Assembly (NCBI GenBank): GCA_910587205.1 | Contig: CAJULZ010000007.1 | Location: 1-45,267 of the forward strand | Direction: 5' to 3' | Length of the DNA: 45,267 bases | From: an uncultured Oscillospiraceae bacterium | GTDB lineage: Bacteria > Bacillota > Clostridia > Oscillospirales > Oscillospiraceae | Shown here: positions 40,607-45,267 of the stretch, one piece after another | Layout of the letters: the number at the start of each line of letters is the position of its first letter | Numbering within the stretch: position 1 is the stretch's first letter | Notes under the pieces: generated by a model | Databases searched by the model: none | Told to the model about the DNA's origin: nothing | Seen by the model: the letters and a program-made list of their open reading frames with translations, nothing else | Position numbers and translations under genes: made by a program

Positions 40607-41857
40607 ATGGTTTTGGACTATATCGACTATGTAGCAAAGAACGACCGGGAGGTGGGCGAGGCCATCCGGTCAGAATACCAGCGCCAGTGTGATAATATTG
40701 AGCTCATTGCGTCTGAGAATATCGTATCCGAGGCGGTATTGGTTGCCATGGGCAGTGTGCTCACCAACAAGTATGCCGAGGGATACCCCGGAAAGCGGTA
40801 CTATGGCGGTTGTCAGTGCGTGGATGTGGCGGAAAACTTGGCGATCGACCGGGCTTGCAAGCTGTTCGACGCAAAGTTTGCGAATGTCCAGCCCCACTCC
40901 GGTGCCCAGGCCAATTATGCAGTCTATATGGCCCTGTGCCAGCCCGGGGATACAGTGCTGGGGATGAACCTGGACCATGGCGGGCATTTGACGCATGGCA
41001 GCCCGGTGAATTATTCTGGAAAATATTTTAAAATGGTCTCCTATGGTGTAGATGAGGAGACAGGCATGATTGATTATGACGAGGTGGAGCGCATCGCTAA
41101 GGAGTGTAGGCCCAAGATGATCATTGCGGGTGCGTCTGCCTATCCCCGGATCATTGATTTCCAGCGGTTCCGGGTCATTGCCGACGAGGTGGGAGCTTAC
41201 CTGTGGGTTGATATGGCCCACATCGCGGGCCTGGTGGCGGCGGGGCTCCATCCGTCCCCGGTACCCTATGCCCACGTGACTTCCACAACCACCCATAAAA
41301 CCCTCCGGGGGCCCCGCGGCGGCTTGTTGCTTACCAACGATGAGGATTTGGCGAAGAAGCTGAACTCCGCCATTTTCCCTGGTTCCCAGGGCGGTCCACT
41401 GATGCATGTCATTGCCGCCAAGGCAGTGGCCTTGGGCGAAGCCCTCACCCCGGAATTTAAGGCATACCAACAGCAAGTTGTCAAGAATTCCGCTGCGCTG
41501 GCCGACGGCCTCACTAAGCGCGGGATGAAGTTGGTATCCAGCGGCACGGATAATCATTTATCGCTCATTGACCTGCGGGGAATGGGTGAGCTTACCGGTA
41601 AGGAGCTGGAGCGTCGGCTGGATGAGGTGCGTATCACTGCCAATAAAAATAAAGTGCCCGGAGATCCCCGCTCCCCCTTCCAGACCAGCGGTCTGCGGGT
41701 GGGCAGCCCCGCTGTTACCAGCCGCGGCTTTGTAGAAGCGGATATGGACGAAGTGGCGGGATATATTGCTCTGGCAGCCACTGACTTTGACGCTAAGGCA
41801 GATGAGATCCGCGCGGGAGTGGCAAGGCTGACGGAAAAATACCCCATTTACCGCTGA
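40607..41857 (+). CDS. glyA: Serine hydroxymethyltransferase
   Basis: A 416-aa PLP enzyme that converts serine and THF to glycine and methylene-THF. ELIASENIVSEAVL and NKYAEGYPGKRYYGGCQ are N-terminal signatures. HSGAQANYAVYMALCQPGD and MDLDHGG-like (NLDHGGHLTHG) shape the active site. VTSTTTHKTLRGPRGGLLL holds the PLP-binding Lys. Length is standard (about 415). A 5-base AGGAAAGG with a longer spacer precedes the ATG. It shares the folate route with folD. Its stop overlaps the ATG of the next gene (ATGA). Confidence 0.97.
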   Translation: MVLDYIDYVAKNDREVGEAIRSEYQRQCDNIELIASENIVSEAVLVAMGSVLTNKYAEGYPGKRYYGGCQCVDVAENLAIDRACKLFDAKFANVQPHSGAQANYAVYMALCQPGDTVLGMNLDHGGHLTHGSPVNYSGKYFKMVSYGVDEETGMIDYDEVERIAKECRPKMIIAGASAYPRIIDFQRFRVIADEVGAYLWVDMAHIAGLVAAGLHPSPVPYAHVTSTTTHKTLRGPRGGLLLTNDEDLAKKLNSAIFPGSQGGPLMHVIAAKAVALGEALTPEFKAYQQQVVKNSAALADGLTKRGMKLVSSGTDNHLSLIDLRGMGELTGKELERRLDEVRITANKNKVPGDPRSPFQTSGLRVGSPAVTSRGFVEADMDEVAGYIALAATDFDAKADEIRAGVARLTEKYPIYR

Positions 41858-42117
41858 TGGCAAAGCGGCCAAAGTCGGAATTGACTGCGATTCCCGGCAT
41901 AGGAGAGAATATGGCCGCGCATTTGAATGCTTTGGGCATTGAGCACATTGGGGACTTGAAGGGCAAGGATCCAGAAGCGCTCTATGCCCGGGAGTGTGCG
42001 CAGCAGGGCTCCACGGTGGATCGATGCGTACTGTATGTATATCGCCTGGCGGTGGCCTATGCCGAGGGGCGGATCCAGAACCCGGAGCAGCTCAAATGGT
42101 GGAATTGGAAGGATTAA
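41857..42117 (+). CDS. Helix-hairpin-helix protein, Cdd1-like
   Basis: An 86-aa protein. ELTAIPGIGENMAAHLNALG is a helix-hairpin-helix DNA-binding motif. GIEHIGDLKGKDPEALYARE, then DRCVLYVYRLAVAYAEG, ending in KWWNWKD, matches the pattern of the small Cdd1 (pathogenicity locus) family. The function of that family is unknown; it is often beside DNA metabolism genes. Here it is translationally coupled to glyA (ATGA overlap) and lies upstream of rarA. Confidence 0.75.
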   Translation: MAKRPKSELTAIPGIGENMAAHLNALGIEHIGDLKGKDPEALYARECAQQGSTVDRCVLYVYRLAVAYAEGRIQNPEQLKWWNWKD

Positions 42118-42181
42118 CTGCGACTGTGAACGGTCATATTGTTTGATATAGTCTGCTCCATGGAAACAGAGGGGGAGGTAT

Positions 42182-43447
42182 ATGTATCAACCGTTGGCGG
42201 ATCGTATCCGCCCACAGAGTCTGGACGATGTGTTGGGGCAGGGGCATATTTTAGGGCAGGATGGCCTGCTCCGTCGGGTGATTGACAGCGGGAAGATCCC
42301 TAACATGGTATTTTATGGCCCTTCCGGGACGGGTAAGACCACGGTGGCCAATATTATTGCCCAGCGGTCGGGCCGCACTCTGCGGCGGCTCAACGCCACC
42401 ACCGCCTCTTTAGCGGATATCCGGGAAGTGATGGATCAGGTGGGTACCCTGCTGGCCCCCAACGGTGTGCTGCTCTATTTGGATGAGATTCAATACTTTA
42501 ATAAAAAGCAACAGCAGTCTCTTTTGGAGTTCATTGAAAATGGGAAGATTACCTTGATCGCGTCTACTACGGAGAATCCTTATTTCATCATTTTTAATGC
42601 TATTTTGTCCCGTTCTACCGTGTTTGAGTTCAAAATGCTTATAGCGGAGGACATATTGCCCGCTGTGGATCGGGGGATTGCGCTTCAGGCCCTGGAGCTG
42701 GGCGTGGAGGCTGCGTGCGAGGATGGGGTACGGGAACATCTGGCTGCTTCATGTGGCGGAGATGTTCGTAAAGCCCTTAACGCGGTGGAGCTGCTCATGA
42801 CTGCCAGCCGGATCAGGGATGGTGTGCTTACCATCACTTTAGATGACGCCAAGCTGGTCGCCCAGCGCTCAGCAATGCGGTATGATCGGGATGGGGACGA
42901 CCATTTTGATATTGCTTCCGCCCTGATGAAGTCGATGCGGGGCTCCGACCCAGATGCGGCGCTCCATTATTTGGCCCGTCTGCTGGAAGCGGGGGATATG
43001 CTTACCGCCATCAGGCGCATCCTTTGCTCTGCCAGCGAGGACATCGGTATGGCCTATCCCCAAGCGGTTTCCATTGTCAAATCTTGCGTGGACAGTGCCC
43101 TCCAGCTGGGGCTGCCTGAGGCGCGGCTGCCCTTAGCCCAGGCGGTGATTTTGCTGGCTACGGCGCCTAAATCCAATAGCGTGCTCAACGCTATCGACGC
43201 TGCGTTGGCCGATGTCCGTGCGGGCAGGACAGGGGACTATCCGCGGCACCTGCAGAATGTCCACGCAGACGGCGCGGGCTTTGAGCGGGAGCAGGGTTAT
43301 CGCTATCCACACAGTTTTCCAAACCACTGGGTGGAACAGCAATACCTCCCGGACGCGATTTGCGGCCATGTCTACTATGAATACGGTCCCAATAAGACCG
43401 AGCAGACGGCTAAGGCCTATTGGGATAAAATTAAAGGCAATCTGTGA
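42182..43447 (+). CDS. rarA: Replication-associated recombination protein RarA (MgsA)
   Basis: A 421-aa AAA+ ATPase acting at stalled replication forks and single-strand DNA junctions. PLADRIRPQSLDDVLGQGHI at the start, then Walker A GPSGTGKTT. LYLDEIQYFNKKQQQSLLEF is Walker B with the RarA-specific extension. TLIASTTENPYFIIFNAILSR is the sensor/arginine-finger region. The C-terminal tetramerisation region includes YPHSFPNHWVEQQYLP and ends KAYWDKIKGN. Length is normal. GGGGGAGG (42171-42178) is close to the ATG. Confidence 0.93.
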   Translation: MYQPLADRIRPQSLDDVLGQGHILGQDGLLRRVIDSGKIPNMVFYGPSGTGKTTVANIIAQRSGRTLRRLNATTASLADIREVMDQVGTLLAPNGVLLYLDEIQYFNKKQQQSLLEFIENGKITLIASTTENPYFIIFNAILSRSTVFEFKMLIAEDILPAVDRGIALQALELGVEAACEDGVREHLAASCGGDVRKALNAVELLMTASRIRDGVLTITLDDAKLVAQRSAMRYDRDGDDHFDIASALMKSMRGSDPDAALHYLARLLEAGDMLTAIRRILCSASEDIGMAYPQAVSIVKSCVDSALQLGLPEARLPLAQAVILLATAPKSNSVLNAIDAALADVRAGRTGDYPRHLQNVHADGAGFEREQGYRYPHSFPNHWVEQQYLPDAICGHVYYEYGPNKTEQTAKAYWDKIKGNL

Positions 43448-43462
43448 GAGGGGGCGCGCGCC

Positions 43463-43660
43463 ATGCCCATGGATGTCCAAGTCGGCGATGTGCTGGAGCT
43501 GAAAAAGCCCCATCCCTGCGGTTCTAAAGAATGGACTGTGCTTCGGATAGGTATGGATTTTAAACTGCGCTGCGCCGGATGTGGCCATGAGGTTATGGCC
43601 CCCCGAAGCCGGATTGAAAAATCTATCCGTAAAATTATCCGAAAGGGGGCGCCCCTGTGA
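43463..43660 (+). CDS. DUF951 family protein
   Basis: A 65-aa protein. VGDVLELKKPHPCGSKEWTV then RCAGCGHEVMAPRSRIEK with a CxxC pair (CAGC) is the DUF951 family, a small conserved protein of Firmicutes that may bind a metal or nucleic acid; its role is unknown. It ends with a basic KSIRKIIRKG. No clear ribosome site except GAGAGGGGG some way upstream. It overlaps the hisC start by four bases (GTGA), suggesting coupling. Confidence 0.85.
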   Translation: MPMDVQVGDVLELKKPHPCGSKEWTVLRIGMDFKLRCAGCGHEVMAPRSRIEKSIRKIIRKGAPL

Positions 43661-44712
43661 AGCCATTCTGGTCCGCGCGCATCAGCGCCCTTACCCCCTA
43701 TACCCCCGGCGAACAGCCTCGGGGCCGCCAGTTTATCAAACTGAACACCAACGAATGCCCATATCCCCCATCGCCGTGGGCGCTGGACGCTATCCGCGCC
43801 GCCGCAGGCGACAGCCTGCGCCTTTACCCAGACCCGGAGTGCACCGAACCACGGGCGGCCATCGCCCGGAGGGAGGGGCTGGATATCGAGCAGGTGTTTT
43901 GCGGGAACGGCTCCGATGAGGTGCTGGCTTTCGCGTTCCAGGCGTTTTTTGACCCGGATAAAGATGTGGTTTTTCCCCGGATCACTTATAGCTTCTATCC
44001 TGTATATACCGACTTTTTTGGGCTGAAGCGCCGCGAGGCGCCCATGAACCCTGATTTTTCCGACCCAATTGACCTGCTGTGCGGCAATAATGGCGGCGTT
44101 GTACTGGCAAACCCCAATGCCCCTACCGGCATTGCGGTGCCCAGGGATACCGTGGAGCTGCTGTTGCGGGCCAATCCTGATGTGGTGGTTATTGTGGATG
44201 AGGCCTATGTGGACTTCGGCGCGGAGAGCGCCGCCCCCCTCATCGCCAGGTATCCCAACCTGCTGGTGGTGCAGACGGCCTCCAAATCCCGCGCCCTGGC
44301 CGGGCTGCGTACCGGCTGGGCCATGGGCCAGACCCACCTCATCGAGGGCCTCCGGTGTGTGCGGGATTGTACCAACTCCTATACTCTTGACCGGCCAGCC
44401 CAAGCGGGATTGGCTGCCGCCATTGGCGACGAGGATTACTTCCAGTCCATCTGCCGCCGGGTGATGGACACCCGGGAGCGCACAGCCGGGGCGCTGACGC
44501 AGAGAGGCTTTACTGTTCTGCCCTCCCAGGCGAACTTCCTGTTCCTGCGCCATCCGGAGCGGCCCGGCCGCGCTTTGGCCGACGGGCTGCGGGAGCGGGG
44601 AATCCTGGTGCGGCGGTGGGATATCCCCGGAATCGAGGATTGGCTCCGGGTGAGCATCGGCACGGATGGAGATATGGACGCCCTGCTGATTGCGCTGAAC
44701 TCCCTTACTTGA
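43657..44712 (+). CDS. hisC: Histidinol-phosphate aminotransferase family protein
   Basis: A 351-aa PLP aminotransferase, fold type I. KLNTNECPYPPSPWALDAIR at the start and LRLYPDPECTEPRAAIARRE are HisC signatures. FCGNGSDEVLAFAFQAFFD binds PLP phosphate. VIVDEAYVDFG contains the Asp/Tyr site, and TASKSRALAGLRTGWAM contains the PLP Lys. RWDIPGIEDWLRVSIGT ends the protein. No other his gene is adjacent, so it may act in another pathway (aromatic or cobalamin-type amino transfer) as well as histidine synthesis. It starts with GTG, overlapping the DUF951 gene. Confidence 0.85.
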   Translation: MKPFWSARISALTPYTPGEQPRGRQFIKLNTNECPYPPSPWALDAIRAAAGDSLRLYPDPECTEPRAAIARREGLDIEQVFCGNGSDEVLAFAFQAFFDPDKDVVFPRITYSFYPVYTDFFGLKRREAPMNPDFSDPIDLLCGNNGGVVLANPNAPTGIAVPRDTVELLLRANPDVVVIVDEAYVDFGAESAAPLIARYPNLLVVQTASKSRALAGLRTGWAMGQTHLIEGLRCVRDCTNSYTLDRPAQAGLAAAIGDEDYFQSICRRVMDTRERTAGALTQRGFTVLPSQANFLFLRHPERPGRALADGLRERGILVRRWDIPGIEDWLRVSIGTDGDMDALLIALNSLT

Positions 44713-44723
44713 GGCGGCCTGTA

Positions 44724-44791
44724 AACGGGGCGCCGCGCCGGCTCGCGCGGAAGCGGGTGTGAAATGGCGCGCGTCCCCGTTAAAAACGGGG
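44724..44791 (+). promoter_or_regulatory. Competing hairpins ahead of the Cys-rich secreted protein
   Basis: CCCCGTT (44775-44781) can pair with either AACGGGG at 44724-44730 or AACGGGG at 44785-44791. The two folds are mutually exclusive, which is the layout of an attenuator or riboswitch-like switch. No T-tract follows the second hairpin (TAATAG), so it is not a simple terminator. The GAGGAGG ribosome site follows about 11 bases later. Confidence 0.4.
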
Positions 44792-44817
44792 TAATAGTAT
44801 TGAGGAGGTAGACCACC

Positions 44818-45235
44818 ATGAAGAAAAAGGCCCTGGCCGCTTTGCTGGCGTTGTGCATGGCGTTGTCCCTGCTGCCCGCCGCGGCGTTTGCCGCGGATGG
44901 AGAAGGGGAGGGGGAGGAGAACCCCCCGGCGCAGCCGCCCGTAGAGGGAACCTGCGTCTGCACTGAAAACGAGTGTCCGCATAATGAAAACCCAGAGGCT
45001 GGAATTGTGTGTGGAGCCCCCGTGGACGACGAAAAAACCCTGTGCGCAGCCTGTGAAGAATACCAGGCGAGTAAGGGCGAGGACGGCAATAAGCCGGGGG
45101 AGGGCGATGTGGAGTGCTCCGGCAGCGCCGAGTGCGCCCGTGAGGCCGCCGACGGCCATAAGGCCGGCTGCAAAAAGGCCTGTAACGGCGAGGAAAACTG
45201 CCCCAACGCCAAGCTGGGCTATGACCTCCATAAAG
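44818..45235 (+). CDS. Secreted Cys-rich protein, truncated by the contig end
   Basis: The real part is about 139 aa. The signal peptide is MKKKALAALLALCMALSLLPAAAFAA, with a likely cleavage after AFA. The mature region is Glu/Gly/Pro-rich and has about 13 cysteines in loosely spaced groups (VEGTCVCTENECPHNEN, TLCAACEEY, VECSGSAECARE, AGCKKACNGEENCPN). GAGGAGG is placed about 9 bases before the ATG. I do not recognise the family; such short Cys repeats at the start of large surface proteins are common in gut clostridia (inference). The last bases (45236-45267) are sequencing adapter, so the final residues read from them are not biological and the true protein is longer. Confidence 0.7.
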
Positions 45236-45267
45236 AGATCGGAAGAGCACACGTCTGAACTCCAGTC
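45236..45267. other. Illumina TruSeq adapter contamination at contig end
   Basis: The terminal 32 bases begin AGATCGGAAGAGC and continue exactly as the standard TruSeq read-1 adapter. They are not part of the genome. They also create false open frames on both strands, among them a 611-aa minus-strand one. Confidence 0.97.

Noticed and set aside
43417..45252. 611-aa open frame opposite hisC and the Cys-rich gene, starting MCSSDL
   Set aside because: Its start lies in the sequencing adapter and the body is antisense to hisC.
1..45267. CRISPR array, prophage, tRNA or rRNA
   Set aside because: No regular spaced repeats, phage genes, tRNA-like cloverleaf ends or rRNA segments were seen.

Overview
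The window reads as a GC-rich chromosomal segment from an endospore-forming clostridium, most like the Oscillospiraceae (Flavonifractor/Oscillibacter-type gut Firmicutes). The evidence is gene order (yqfC-yqfD-phoH-ybeY-era-yqzL-recO; a mraZ-led division cluster; guaB; yfmF-yfmH), strong AGGAGG-type ribosome sites, sigma-A promoters with 17-bp spacers, and sporulation genes. It is ordinary core chromosome with small accessory insertions. I see no rRNA, tRNA, CRISPR array, prophage or intact insertion sequence. The last 32 bases (45236-45267) are Illumina TruSeq adapter, so the right edge is the end of an assembled contig.

Layout. 1-181: 3' end of rpoD and its terminator. 192-1587 (minus): a GNAT acetyltransferase and an RluA-type pseudouridine synthase. 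1746-10148: the yqfC/yqfD/phoH/ybeY/era/yqzL/recO region. It is interrupted by a divergent 60-aa gene/XRE regulator pair with TACGTA operator repeats, by an acyltransferase-lipoprotein pair, by a GNAT gene and by a MITE-like inverted repeat. 10168-16799: mutS2, an HPr-like protein, uvrC, rsmD, coaD and a coiled-coil protein. 17085-29281: the division and cell-wall cluster mraZ-rsmH-ftsL-ftsI-(Mur-ligase-like remnant)-mraY-ftsW-murG-murA-ftsQ-ftsZ. 29352-32730: SPL-type radical SAM protein, gluQRS, guaB. 32839-33378 (minus): a SLOG-family gene. 33653-38111: yfmF, yfmH, lgt, folD. 38257-39568: an ECF sigma factor with a membrane partner. 39616-40260 (minus): nth. 40607-44712: glyA, a Cdd1-like HhH protein, rarA, a DUF951 protein, hisC. 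44818 to the edge: a truncated Cys-rich secreted protein.

How the genes work together. Between mraZ and ftsZ the cell makes lipid I and II (mraY, murG), flips or polymerises and cross-links septal glycan (ftsW, ftsI), assembles the divisome (ftsL, ftsQ, ftsZ) and sets the first committed precursor step (murA). The Mur ligases murC, murD, murE and murF, plus murB and ftsA, are absent from the cluster. A 176-aa protein resembling a degenerate Mur-ligase central domain sits in the murE/murF slot. The other groups cover ribosome and tRNA maturation (rsmD, rsmH, ybeY, era, gluQRS, RluA family), DNA repair (recO, mutS2, uvrC, nth, rarA), one-carbon and purine metabolism (glyA, folD, guaB), lipoprotein maturation (lgt) and sporulation (yqfC, yqfD).

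Most worth a second look: the Mur-ligase remnant; the XRE/60-aa module; a hairpin that buries the murA ribosome site; the dual-promoter leader of glyA; paired diverged repeats ahead of ftsW and murG; a 27-bp direct repeat ahead of uvrC; and competing hairpins ahead of the Cys-rich exported protein. No clearly new defence or metabolic system is visible.
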